Shown: positions 56,138 through 64,000 of the stretch, one piece after another | Layout of the letters: each line of letters starts with the position of its first letter | How positions within the stretch are numbered: position 1 is the first letter of the stretch | Source of the DNA: Mesorhizobium loti | GTDB lineage: Bacteria > Pseudomonadota > Alphaproteobacteria > Rhizobiales > Rhizobiaceae | Direction: 5' to 3' | Length of the DNA: 64,000 nucleotides | NCBI RefSeq assembly: GCF_001510895.1 | Contig: NZ_LPWA01000153.1 | Location: 62,001-126,000 of the forward strand | The notes under the pieces: generated by a model | What the model was told of the DNA's origin: nothing | Database searches by the model: none | Seen by the model: only the letters and a program-made list of their open reading frames with translations | Program-made: the position numbers and the translations under genes

Positions 56138-57706
56138 ATGATCCGCATCCTCGTCTTCCTCGCCGTCGTCTTCGCGCTGGGGCTCGGCTTTGCCTGGCTG
56201 GCCGACCGTCCGGGCGAAATGATCGTCACCTTCAACGGCTACCAGTACCAGGTCACGCTGATGGTGGCGGCGGTGGCGATCGTCGCCGTGGTCGCCGCGG
56301 TGATGATCGTCTGGTGGCTGATCAAGTCGCTGTGGAACAGCCCCTATACGATCTCGCGCTATTTCCGGGTGCGCCGCCGCGACCGCGGCTACCAGGCGCT
56401 GTCGACCGGCATGATCGCGGCCGGCGCCGGTGACGGCGCGCTGGCGCGCAAGAAAACCAAGGAAGCGGCCAAGCTGATCAGCTCCGACCAGGAGCCGCTG
56501 ATCAACCTGCTCGACGCGCAGGCCTCGCTGCTCGAAGGCGACCATGAGGGCGCGCGGGAGAAGTTCGAGCGTATGATCGACGACCCGGAAATGCGCTTGC
56601 TCGGCCTGCGCGGGCTCTATCTCGAAGCCGAGCGGCTGGGCGACCGCAACGCCGCGCGCCACTATGCCGGCCGCGCTGCGGCGGTGGCGCCGCAGCTTGC
56701 CTGGGCGGCGGAATCGACGCTCGAGGAGTTGACCGAGCGTGGCGACTGGGATGGCGCGCTGAAGCTGGTCGAGGCGCAAAAGTCGACAAGGCAGATCGAG
56801 CGCGACGCCGCCAACCGGCGCCGCGCCGTGCTGCTCACGGCGAAGGCTCAGGCGCTGGTCGACAGCGATCCGAATGCCGCCCGGACTGCGGCGCTCGAAG
56901 CCAACAAGCTGGCGCCCGACTTCGCGCCGGCGGCAGTGATCGCCGCCAATATGCTTTTCCGACAGAACGACATACGCAAGGGCTCCAAGGTCCTGGAGAC
57001 GGCTTGGAGGGCCGAGCCGCATCCGGACATCGCCGAGCTCTACACCCATGCAAGGCCGGGCGATGCCGTGCTCGACCGTCTGAGCCGGGCAAAGAAGCTG
57101 CAGGAGATGAAGAAGAACCACGCCGAGTCGTCGATGGCCGTGGCGCGCGCCGCGCTCGACGCGCAGGATTTCACCACTGCCCGGCGCGAGGCGGAAGCCG
57201 CGATCCGCATGGATCGCCGCGAAGGCGCCTATCTGCTTCTGGCCGATATCGAGGAGGCCGAAACCGGCGATCAGGGCAAGGTGCGGCAGCTGCTGTCGAA
57301 GGCGGTTCGGGCGCCGCGCGATCCGGCCTGGGTCGCCGACGGCGTCGTCTCCGAACGCTGGGCGCCGGTGTCGCCGGTCACCGGCAAGTTGGACGCCTTC
57401 ACCTGGCGTGCGCCGATGGAGCGGCTTGGCCAGTTGATCGAGAGCGACACGGACGTCGCGGTGCCGGCAATTCCTGCCGCGCCGCCGGCCATGCCGGCCG
57501 AGAAAGCGATCGACATTGTCCCCTATGCACCGGCCGCGAAGCCGGCCGCTGAAGCGTCGAACGGCACGGAGAATGAGATCGCGGACGCTTTGGGCGATGG
57601 CGCGGCCGCCGAGCAGGCACCGGAGCCGCCGCCCTTGCCGGACGATCCCGGTGTCGCGCCGGAAGACGAGGCGGAAAAATCGCCGCGTCGGTTTCGTTTG
57701 TTTTGA
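56138..57706 (+). CDS. HemY-domain inner-membrane protein with TPR-like repeats
   Basis: 522 residues from the ATG at 56138. Two N-terminal membrane helices (ILVFLAVVFALGLGFAWLAD; VTLMVAAVAIVAVVAAVMIVWWLI) precede the HemY_N pattern YTISRYFRVRRRDRGYQALSTGMIAAGAGD. Helical repeats follow (LDAQASLLEGDHEGAREKFERMIDDPEMRLLGLRGLYLEAERLGDRNAARHYAGRAA). The C-terminal 100 residues are Ala/Pro/Glu-rich. The family name comes from gene position; its activity is unresolved, and it is not protoporphyrinogen oxidase. Confidence 0.88.
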   Translation: MIRILVFLAVVFALGLGFAWLADRPGEMIVTFNGYQYQVTLMVAAVAIVAVVAAVMIVWWLIKSLWNSPYTISRYFRVRRRDRGYQALSTGMIAAGAGDGALARKKTKEAAKLISSDQEPLINLLDAQASLLEGDHEGAREKFERMIDDPEMRLLGLRGLYLEAERLGDRNAARHYAGRAAAVAPQLAWAAESTLEELTERGDWDGALKLVEAQKSTRQIERDAANRRRAVLLTAKAQALVDSDPNAARTAALEANKLAPDFAPAAVIAANMLFRQNDIRKGSKVLETAWRAEPHPDIAELYTHARPGDAVLDRLSRAKKLQEMKKNHAESSMAVARAALDAQDFTTARREAEAAIRMDRREGAYLLLADIEEAETGDQGKVRQLLSKAVRAPRDPAWVADGVVSERWAPVSPVTGKLDAFTWRAPMERLGQLIESDTDVAVPAIPAAPPAMPAEKAIDIVPYAPAAKPAAEASNGTENEIADALGDGAAAEQAPEPPPLPDDPGVAPEDEAEKSPRRFRLF

Positions 57707-57739
57707 GGTCCGGCCTTGGCGGACAGGGAAAAGGTATCG

Positions 57740-58219
57740 ATGTTCGAACGCGTATTGTCCTTCCTGAGGGATCTGCCGGCTGCCGGCGAGGTCAAGCCGA
57801 GCGCCGACGACCCGCGCGTCGCCGCCTCGGCGCTGCTTTACCATGTGATGAACGCCGACGGCGTGCGCCAGGATGTCGAGTGGGAGCGCTTCAAGGAGAT
57901 TCTCGCCGAGACCTATTCGATCAGCGGCGAGGAGCTCGACGCGCTGGCGGCCGCCGGCGAGCGCGCCGACAATGAGGCGATCGACCTCTATGCCTTCACC
58001 AGCGTGCTCAAGCGCCATCTCGATGCCGAGGCGCGCAAGGCCTTCATCGGGCTGATGTGGGAGATCGTCTATGCCGACGGCGAATTGCACGAGCTCGAGG
58101 ACAACACCGTCTGGCGCGTCGCCGAATTAATCGGCGTCGAGCGCCAGGACCGCATCGAGGCGCGCCGCAAGGCGGCGGCCGAAGCGCCCGGCGCGCGCGG
58201 AACGTCTAGCGACGAATAG
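57740..58219 (+). CDS. TerB-domain protein
   Basis: 159 residues from the ATG at 57740, which has AGGGAAAAGG upstream; a TTG at 57716 would add eight residues. All-helical TerB domain: VAASALLYHVMNADGVRQDVEWERFKEIL and LMWEIVYADGELHELEDNTVWRVAELIGVE, with the repeated acidic DG motifs thought to bind metal. It lies 33 bp after the HemY-domain gene and continues the hem cluster. Confidence 0.88.
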   Translation: MFERVLSFLRDLPAAGEVKPSADDPRVAASALLYHVMNADGVRQDVEWERFKEILAETYSISGEELDALAAAGERADNEAIDLYAFTSVLKRHLDAEARKAFIGLMWEIVYADGELHELEDNTVWRVAELIGVERQDRIEARRKAAAEAPGARGTSSDE

Positions 58220-58233
58220 GACCTCGCCTGCCC

Positions 58234-58949
58234 ATGCCACCCAGACCGAGGCCGAGACCAAAGATCCTGATCGTGCTGCATCAGGAGACATCGAGCCCCG
58301 GCCGCGTCGGCCATATGCTTCTGGAAGAAGGATTCGACCTTGACATCCGCAGGCCGCCGCTCGGCGAGGAGCTGCCCTCAACGCTGGACGGCCATGCCGG
58401 CGCGGTTATCTTCGGCGGGCCGATGAGCGCCAACGACGAGGATGAGTTCGTCCGCCGCGAGACCGACTGGCTCGAAATCCCGCTCAAGGAAAACCGGCCG
58501 TTTCTCGGCATCTGCCTCGGCGCGCAGATGCTCGCCAACCATCTCGGCGGCAAGGTCGAGGGTCATGGCGAAGGGCTGGTCGAGATCGGCTGGTATCCGC
58601 TGAAGGCGACCGAGGCCGGCAAGAAGTTGCTGCACTGGCCGGAGATGGTCTATCAGTTCCACCGCGAGGGCTTTTCGCTGCCGAAGGAGGCAACGCTGCT
58701 CGCGACCGCCGAAACTATCCCAACCAGGCGTTCCGCTATGGCGACAACGCTTGGGGCATCCAGTTCCACGGCGAGTTGACCAGGGTGATGATGCAGCGCT
58801 GGGTGGTGCGCGGTGCCCACCGTTTCGAGTTGCCCGGCGCGCAGCCCGGTCGCGACCATCTCGGCGGCCGGCTGATCTGGGACATGCACCTCAAGCGCTG
58901 GCTAAGCGAATTTTTGGGCCTGATCTTCGGCAAACCGGCTGTGGGATAG
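58234..58949 (+). CDS. Class I glutamine amidotransferase (one-base deletion near 58713)
   Basis: A triad-type amidotransferase alone, without a synthetase partner. Nucleophile Cys94 in FLGICLGAQML, oxyanion region AVIFGGPMSANDEDEF. Near 58713 GCCGAAAACTAT reads GCCGAAACTAT, which moves the frame. The remainder, NYPNQAFRYGDNAWGIQFHGELTR, holds the catalytic His/Glu and runs to 58949. Repair gives 238 residues. It resembles GMP-synthase-like proteins acting on gamma-glutamyl or related substrates; the real substrate is unknown. It starts 15 bp after the TerB gene. Confidence 0.88.
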
Positions 58950-59030
58950 AGTAGAACCGAATTACTTTGAACGGTGGAACTCGACTCAAGACGGCTTGCC
59001 TCTGCCGAGGCGTGGACGACCGCCTTGCGC

Positions 59031-59136
59031 CTAGAGCATTTCACCGTTTCTCGGAAACGGCGAACCGCTCCATCTCTTTGTTTTGACGCAATTCCGGGCG
59101 GAAAACCGTTTCACACTTTTCCTGGAATTGCTCTAG
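59031..59136. repeat. Palindromic repeat, family D (copy 4)
   Basis: AGAGCATTTCACCGTTTCTCGGAAACGGCGAACCGCTC is a hairpin segment. It is followed by TTGACGCAATTCCGGGCGGAAAACC and CACACTTTTCCTGGAATTGCTCTAGA. The 378-bp gap from 58950 to 59327 holds this copy, copy 5 immediately after it and no gene. Confidence 0.8.
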
Positions 59137-59234
59137 AGCAGATCAGCGTTTGATAGAATCGCTGGTCTGCTCTAACTCTTTGTTTTTACGCAATTCCGGG
59201 CGGAAAACCCCTGCGCACTTTTCCTGGAATTGCT
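59134..59234. repeat. Palindromic repeat, family D (copy 5, tandem to copy 4)
   Basis: AGAGCAGATCAGCGTTTGATAGAATCGCTGGTCTGCTCT forms a hairpin (AGAGCAGA/TCTGCTCT). TTTACGCAATTCCGGGCGGAAAACCCC and GCACTTTTCCTGGAATTGCT follow. It abuts copy 4 head-to-tail. Confidence 0.8.
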
Positions 59235-59327
59235 AGTCCCAATCGTGGGACATTAAGGAGACCACACCGAACTTCGCGCCGCTTGGTATCGGGTGCTTGT
59301 GCACGATCCCCTCGAGCTTAAAGAGCT

Positions 59328-59594
59328 TCAAGGAGTTGGTTCGGTGGTAAGTTCCTGTATTTTCTCAAGGAGATTTTTGACGAGTAGCTGGTAGACGCGC
59401 GTCAGTTCGTCCGGTGATAATTCAACTCTGATGTCGTACTTGCCGGAATAGTTCACCTGGAGATCAACGGTTCCGAACAGCGTCGTTGCGCCATTGCGAA
59501 TGTCGGTCGCCACGATCATGTTCGCCAATGGCTGATCCAGCAGAATGACGCCTGATTCTCCAGGATGATTGTGCGTCGTCGTGCGTATTTTCAC
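59328..59594 (-). CDS. Orphan small protein of unknown function
   Basis: 88 residues: MKIRTTTHNHPGESGVILLDQ, then ATTLFGTVDLQVNYSGKYDIRVELSPDELTRVYQLL and LLEKIQELTTE. A beta-rich first half and a helical end; no signal peptide. Codon use and GC are noticeably lower than in the rest of the window (many A/T third bases), which suggests recent transfer. No family recognised. Confidence 0.55.
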   Translation of the reverse strand: MKIRTTTHNHPGESGVILLDQPLANMIVATDIRNGATTLFGTVDLQVNYSGKYDIRVELSPDELTRVYQLLVKNLLEKIQELTTEPTP

Positions 59595-59758
59595 AACGTA
59601 AACCTGCTGTTAGGCGAGAGCCCGCCTCTCCACATCAGCATCGGGCTCTGTCCAAAATAGAAGCCATCCCCTCAAAACGCGAGGAACAAAAATGGATGGT
59701 ATCGGCGCAGCCACGAATCTGTGTTATGCGCCGCCCGATCAATCAAAGGACGACAGCT

Positions 59759-59989
59759 GTGAGCGAACTGACCGTGGCCGAGGCGACCGAAAGCATCTAC
59801 GCCTCACTCCGAGCGGACAATGCCGACATTGATGCCCATATCGCGACGCTCAAGGCAGCGCTGGCACGAGAAGGGAAGAAACAGGCGGTGTTCGATCCGG
59901 CGAGGTTAGCGCAGAACAACCGCTCCGGTCGCAAGTTGATGCAGGCCTATTTTCGGCAGCGCGGCGTTAGCGTGAGTTTTTCGGAGTAG
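59759..59989 (+). CDS. Small conserved-looking protein of unknown function
   Basis: 76 residues from a GTG at 59759 behind AAAGGACG; an ATG at 59726 has no RBS. The sequence is helical: SELTVAEATESIYASLRADNADIDAHIATLKAALA, then KKQAVFDPARLAQNNRSGRKLMQAYF. The end (YFRQRGVSVSFSE) may be a strand. No domain recognised. Soluble. Confidence 0.55.
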   Translation: MSELTVAEATESIYASLRADNADIDAHIATLKAALAREGKKQAVFDPARLAQNNRSGRKLMQAYFRQRGVSVSFSE

Positions 59990-60073
59990 AATTTCTCCAG
60001 ACAGAATCTCATTCATTGCCGGCGCGGCCTGATTGGCCCGAGCGTCGGATCCAACGGCTTAGATCGGAAGTCG

Positions 60074-61312
60074 TCAGTTGCGGCTGTTGAGGTGCCGCAC
60101 CCGCCGCAGCGCGGGGAATAGGTAGGCCCACAACCCGGCAACCGCGATGGCGCCGATGCCGCCGACCACCACCGCCGGCACGGTGCCGATCAGCGCCGCC
60201 ATGGTGCCGGCGCGGAATTCGCCGACCTCGTTGGAGGCGCCGACGAAGACCTGGTTCACCGCGTTGACGCGGCCGCGCACCTCGTCGGGCGTCCAGAGCT
60301 GGATCAGCGTCTCGCGGATATAGACGCTGAACATGTCGGCGGCGCCGAGCATGGCGAGCGCCACGATCGACAGCCAGGTGATGGTCGAGACGCCGAACAA
60401 GACGGTGAAAGCACCGAACAGCGCGACGAAGCCCAGCATGATCTTGCCGGCATGGTCGCGGATCGGGTGACCGGCGAGCCAGACTGCCACGCAGATGGCG
60501 CCGATGCCGGGCGCCGAACGCAGCAGGCCAAGGCCCCAGGGCCCAAGCTCCAGAATGTCGCGCGCATAGACCGGCAGCAGCGCCGAGGCGCCGGAGAGCA
60601 GCACGGCGAAGAGGTCGAGCGAGATCGCGCCGAGCACGATCTTCTCGCTCCAGATATAGCCAAAGCCGGCAAACAGCGTCTGCATCGTCGGCTTGTCGGT
60701 CGCCGTCTGCTGCGCTGGCTTGGGAATGATGAAGACGAGCAGCGCGGCGACGAGCATCAGCACGGCAGCGGTGGCGTAAGCGATCTCCGCCGAAAGGCCG
60801 TAGAGCAGGCCGCCCGCGACCGGGCCGACGATGGTCGCCGTCTGCCAGGCGGACGAGTTCCAGGCAATCGCGTTGGCGAAATCCTGTGGCGGCACAAGAT
60901 TGGCGACCAGCGAGGACGATGCCGGCCCGTAGAAGGCGCGGGCGATACCGAACATGGCCAGCACGACGAAGATCGGCAGCGGGCTGCCAAGGCCGCCCAG
61001 CGTCAACAACAGCAGGGTCAGCGCGCAGCCGGCTTCGACGAGCGACGACAACGTCATGATCAGGCGGCGGCCGAAGCGGTCGGCGACGACGCCGGTGATG
61101 AGCACCAGGAGCAGTGACGGCAGGAACTGGGCGATGCCGACAATGCCGAGGTCGAAGGGATTGCGCGTCAGGTCGTAGATCTGCCAGCCGACGGCGACAG
61201 AGACGATCTGGGTGGCGAAAGTGGTGAGGAAGCGCGCCGTCCAGTAGCTCAGATACGGTCGGTGACGGAAGGCGGCGTAGCGCTGTTCAGGTGAAGCTGC
61301 TTCGATGGTCAT
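60074..61312 (-). CDS. MFS transporter (EntS-like)
   Basis: 412 residues from the ATG at 61312. Twelve hydrophobic segments; YLSYWTARFLTTFATQIVSVAVGWQIYDLT opens the first helices, and VVADRFGRRLIM is the MFS loop 2-3 motif. Later WTPDEVRGRVNAVNQVFVGASNEVGEFRAG resembles exporters of the EntS/major-facilitator group. The substrate is unknown. The aminotransferase lies 156 bp upstream. Confidence 0.9.
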   Translation of the reverse strand: MTIEAASPEQRYAAFRHRPYLSYWTARFLTTFATQIVSVAVGWQIYDLTRNPFDLGIVGIAQFLPSLLLVLITGVVADRFGRRLIMTLSSLVEAGCALTLLLLTLGGLGSPLPIFVVLAMFGIARAFYGPASSSLVANLVPPQDFANAIAWNSSAWQTATIVGPVAGGLLYGLSAEIAYATAAVLMLVAALLVFIIPKPAQQTATDKPTMQTLFAGFGYIWSEKIVLGAISLDLFAVLLSGASALLPVYARDILELGPWGLGLLRSAPGIGAICVAVWLAGHPIRDHAGKIMLGFVALFGAFTVLFGVSTITWLSIVALAMLGAADMFSVYIRETLIQLWTPDEVRGRVNAVNQVFVGASNEVGEFRAGTMAALIGTVPAVVVGGIGAIAVAGLWAYLFPALRRVRHLNSRN

Positions 61313-61468
61313 GGTTCGAGGCCCCGTTGCGGCATTGGCCGGCGGGGCACTTCCACGATGGGCGCTGGTCCGGCCGGAACCCTTTAGCCCAGTTCGCCCC
61401 ACCGCGCGCGCAAAAAATCCGCGCCGGATGAAAGAAATCTGGAATTATCGTTCGCGATGGACAGGGGC

Positions 61469-62569
61469 TCAGCCTCTCAACGCCGCGGAGATCGCTTCCA
61501 GCCCACCGCGCAGCTCCGCCTCCTTCGGCCAGCCGAAGCCGACCCGAAAGAAGCGTTTCGGCATCTCGAACCAGTGGCCGGGGCCGACATAGGTGCCGTG
61601 CTCTTCGAGCAGCCGGGTGTAGAAGCGGTCGAGGTCGAAGCCGGCATCGACGTTCAGCCGCGGGAAGCCGACGACGCCGCCTTGCGGTCGCACCCAGTCG
61701 ACCAGAGGCTCGCCGTCGATCCAGGATTGCACGATATCGCGGCGCTTCGCCATGTCCGGCAGCAACGACGCCAGGAAGGCGTCGCGGCGCTCGAGCATGG
61801 CGCGCGCGATCGCCTCGTCGATGACGCTGCCGCAAATGCCGATCTGCTCCTTGGCGGCGAGGAATTTTTCCTGCAGATCCTTATCCTTCACGACCAGCCA
61901 GCCGATGCGGATGCCGGGAATGCCGAAGGCCTTGGACAGCGAGGAGACGCTGATGGCGTTGGGGCTCAGCGACGCCGCCGAGGGCAGCCGCTCGCCATAG
62001 GAAAGGTCGCGATAGGTCTCGTCGACCAGCAATCGGCACGCTCGGCTTTCGGCAAGCGCGATCAGCGCGTCGAGATCGGCCCGGCTCATCATCGTGCCGG
62101 TCGGATTGTGCGGGCAGGTGACGCTGATCAGCCTGGTGTTCGGCCGTACGCCTGCCGCGACGCGTTCGATGTCGATCGCGAAGCCCTCGTCGAAATCGAG
62201 ATCGACATAGGAGATGGCGCAGCCGATCGCCCTGGGCGTCTCGATGTTGGTGGCGTAGTTCGGCCGCACGACCACCAGATGGTCGCTGGCCGAGAGCAGC
62301 GAGGTGGCGATGATGAACAGCGCGCCGGCGGCGCCGGCGGTCACCAGGACGTCGTCCGGCGAGAGCCCTTTGTCCTGCGCGGCGATCAGCGCCCGCAATT
62401 CCTTCTCGCCGCAATGCTCGCCGTAGAACAATGTGAGGTCGGGCAGCGACAGGCCGACGTCGGAGAGTTTTTGGTCGGCGATCGAGCTTTCGGAAAGATT
62501 GTAGCGGATGCGGTCGTAGCCGTATTCCTCCGGCGCTTCCTTCTCGATCACCATCCTCGCATAGTTCAT
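61469..62569 (-). CDS. PLP-dependent class I/II aminotransferase
   Basis: 366 residues from the ATG at 62569. The fold-type I pattern is clear: VLVTAGAAGALFIIATSLLS, VVVRPNYATNIETPRAIG, CPHNPTGTMMSRADLDALI (Asn contacting PLP), LLVDETYRDLSYGE and the PLP-binding Lys in SSLSKAFGIPGIRIGW, then FFRVGFGWPKEAEL (substrate Arg). The substrate cannot be named; aspartate/alanine-type aminotransferases or capreomycidine-synthase-like enzymes are possible. Confidence 0.9.
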   Translation of the reverse strand: MNYARMVIEKEAPEEYGYDRIRYNLSESSIADQKLSDVGLSLPDLTLFYGEHCGEKELRALIAAQDKGLSPDDVLVTAGAAGALFIIATSLLSASDHLVVVRPNYATNIETPRAIGCAISYVDLDFDEGFAIDIERVAAGVRPNTRLISVTCPHNPTGTMMSRADLDALIALAESRACRLLVDETYRDLSYGERLPSAASLSPNAISVSSLSKAFGIPGIRIGWLVVKDKDLQEKFLAAKEQIGICGSVIDEAIARAMLERRDAFLASLLPDMAKRRDIVQSWIDGEPLVDWVRPQGGVVGFPRLNVDAGFDLDRFYTRLLEEHGTYVGPGHWFEMPKRFFRVGFGWPKEAELRGGLEAISAALRG

Positions 62570-62675
62570 GGCCAGCTCCCGACAAAATTTGGGTATCCAA
62601 GCCACAAAAGCAGGAAGCCTGCCAAGGCGGATTCGCCGGCAGGCTTCTTGAACCGTTGGTACAGGCAGGTGAAGG

Positions 62676-63134
62676 TCAGGCGGGGGCCTTGGCCCTTCTG
62701 CTCTTCTTGACCGGTTCGGCTTCAGCCTTGCGGCCGAGGCCGATCGACTTGGCCAATTGCGAACGCGAAGCCGCATAGTTGGGCGCGACCATCGGGTAGT
62801 CCACGGGCAGGCCCCATTTGGTTCGATAGGCCTCGGGCGACAGCCCGAAATGCACGCCGATATGGCGCTTCAGCGATTTGAACTTCTTTCCGTCCTCGAG
62901 GCAGATGATGTAGTCCGGCGTCACCGAGCGCCGGGGGTTGACGGCAGGAATGGGCGGTGGTGCCGGCGGCGCCGCCGGCTGGTTGAGCCCGCCGATCGAG
63001 GAAGCGACGCTGGCGATGAGCTCGCCGAGGCCAGAAGCGGGCAGCCGGTTCCTGGCGACATAGGCCGACACGATGTGAGCGGTGAGCCCGAGCAGGTCGA
63101 CTTCGTCCTTGGCTGTGTTGGTGTCCTCGTCCAC
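62676..63134 (-). CDS. Ros/MucR-family zinc-finger-like transcriptional regulator
   Basis: 152 residues from a GTG at 63134 behind AGGAGGA. The N-terminal helices (LLGLTAHIVSAYVARN) drive oligomerisation in this family. The core is IICLEDGKKFKSLKRHIGVHFG, with Cys78, Asp81, His91 and His95, followed by LSPEAYRTKWGLPVDYPMVAPNYAASRSQLAKSIGLGRK. Ros has two cysteines (CLEC); here the second is Asp, as reported for some Mesorhizobium family members (Ml proteins). The regulators control exopolysaccharide, motility and cell-cycle genes by binding AT-rich DNA. Confidence 0.93.
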   Translation of the reverse strand: MDEDTNTAKDEVDLLGLTAHIVSAYVARNRLPASGLGELIASVASSIGGLNQPAAPPAPPPIPAVNPRRSVTPDYIICLEDGKKFKSLKRHIGVHFGLSPEAYRTKWGLPVDYPMVAPNYAASRSQLAKSIGLGRKAEAEPVKKSRRAKAPA

Positions 63135-63321
63135 GTCATTCCTCCTCTATGCCGCATGGCGCGAAAATCGGTATGTAAGATGAGCTGCCGCGTCCTTCGT
63201 TCGTCGGGGGAGACGCATGGCACGGCAGGCCGGCGAATTCCTAGTCGGCAAATGTGCGAGGCGCAACGTCAGTTGCGCGGTTACACGTTATTTTGAACAA
63301 CTATACTGAAATGTAACAATA

Positions 63322-64000
63322 TCAGACGACCAGCGCCTTGTCGCGCCACAGTCGAAATCCACCTTCGAAGGCGCGAGTGTTGTCGCCGCGCCTGGATTTC
63401 TCGGGCAATTCATCGAGCTTGTCGACATTGCCGCCGCCGATGACCACATAATCGGGCTGCAAGGCGGCGCGAAGCCTGTTCACGACATCGAAAACGTATT
63501 TGCGCCATTTTTTCTTCCCGTGCTTTTCCAAGCCGCGCTCGCCCACATAGTCCTCGAAGCTCAAGCCTTTCCGGTAGGGAAGGTGGGCCAACTCCATCGG
63601 CTGCCCGACATTGTCGAGGATCATCGCGGCGCCGAGCCCGGTTCCGAGACCGAGGAAAAGCATGCGGCCGCCCTCGTAGCTGCCGATCGCCTGCATGAGC
63701 GCATCGTTAACGAGTTTCACCGGTTTGCCGAAGGCGGCGCCGAAATCGTAGCCCTTCCAGCCCTTGCCGAGATTGAAGGGATCGAGCGAAGGCTTGTTGT
63801 CCCGCACCGGACCGGGATAGCCCATCGAGATGACGTCGTAGCTCAGCCTTCGGCCAGTTTGTTCACCGAAGCAACCACCTGCTGCGGCGTCAGACCCGGC
63901 CCGGATTCGGTGCGGCGCATCTCGCCGCCGGCACTGGTGAGGATCTTCACACGCGAGCCGCCGACGTCGATGGTGAGCACGATCTGCTCGCTATTTGCCG
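63322..64000 (-). CDS. ppgK: ROK-family (polyphosphate-glucokinase-type) kinase; 5' end outside window, one-base deletion near 63846
   Basis: The window's right edge cuts the start. Visible: the phosphate-1 motif LTIDVGGSRVKILTS, then MGYPGPVRDNKPSLDPFN, VKLVNDALMQAIGSYEGGRMLFLGLGTGLGAAMI (ROK ATP/substrate region) and YVVIGGGNVDKL. Near 63846 the coding strand reads GAAGGCTGAGC for GAAGGCCTGAGC, giving a false stop; one C restores the frame. The family phosphorylates glucose using polyphosphate or ATP. The name is by similarity. Confidence 0.8.

Overview
The window reads as core chromosome of a high-GC alphaproteobacterium of the order Hyphomicrobiales, most likely Mesorhizobium or a close relative in Phyllobacteriaceae. 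The evidence is an Omp19-type lipoprotein, a Ros/MucR-family regulator, CtrA-type boxes (TTAA-N7-TTAAC), the hemC-hemD-mitofilin-HemY-TerB gene order, and several families of short palindromic intergenic repeats of the kind known from rhizobia. No rRNA, tRNA, prophage, transposase or CRISPR array was seen.

Layout. 0-2.6 kb: omp19 (cut by the left edge), zapE and a GNAT acetyltransferase gene broken by a hairpin repeat. 2.8-14 kb: a TCA-cycle cluster mdh-sucC-(cupin, DUF1579)-sucD-sucA-sucB-(secreted protein, SDR)-lpd, closed by a perfect terminator hairpin. 14-20 kb: Pro/Ala-rich membrane protein, TraB/GumN protein, xerC, rimM-trmD, a TauE-type permease, and rplS behind a long leader. 19.8-25.6 kb: ohr-ohrR with an operator overlapping a sigma70-type promoter, an amino-acid ABC binding protein and permease without an ATPase, a methyltransferase, and leuC. 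26-32.5 kb: a diguanylate cyclase, small secreted proteins, and sdhC-sdhD-sdhA-(DUF3052)-sdhB. 32.8-43.8 kb: yceH-like, osmC-like, YCII, UbiH-type hydroxylase, tesB, sigma54-driven glnK-amtB, ftsK behind a CtrA box, and lolA. 43.9-52.7 kb: xthA, a cyclic-nucleotide-binding protein, an OmpR-type regulator, an L,D-transpeptidase, a LysR regulator, and the tsaD-gpsA-YciI-EVE-methyltransferase group. 52.9-59 kb: hemC-hemD-mitofilin-HemY-TerB and a glutamine amidotransferase. 59-64 kb: a lower-GC patch with two orphan small genes, an MFS transporter, an aminotransferase, a Ros/MucR regulator and a ROK-type glucokinase (cut by the right edge).

How the genes work together. The two TCA loci supply 2-oxoglutarate dehydrogenase (sucA, sucB, lpd), succinyl-CoA synthetase (sucCD), malate dehydrogenase and succinate dehydrogenase. 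All three multi-subunit sets are interleaved with small non-TCA genes, some of them translationally coupled. GlnK and AmtB handle ammonium, hemC/hemD start tetrapyrrole synthesis, and Ohr/OhrR respond to organic peroxides.

The strongest anomaly concerns sequence quality. Thirteen single-base deletions, and no insertions, break twelve otherwise intact conserved genes: the GNAT gene, mdh, sucC, sucA, rplS, the diguanylate cyclase, sdhD, amtB, ftsK, the L,D-transpeptidase (twice), the amidotransferase and the glucokinase. Several of these are normally essential, so the deletions are almost certainly sequence errors. Those genes are annotated here as single genes with the break marked. I found no convincing new multi-gene system. 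The best biological leads are the genes interleaved in the TCA operons, the rplS leader, the mitofilin locus, and the way repeats shape gene ends.
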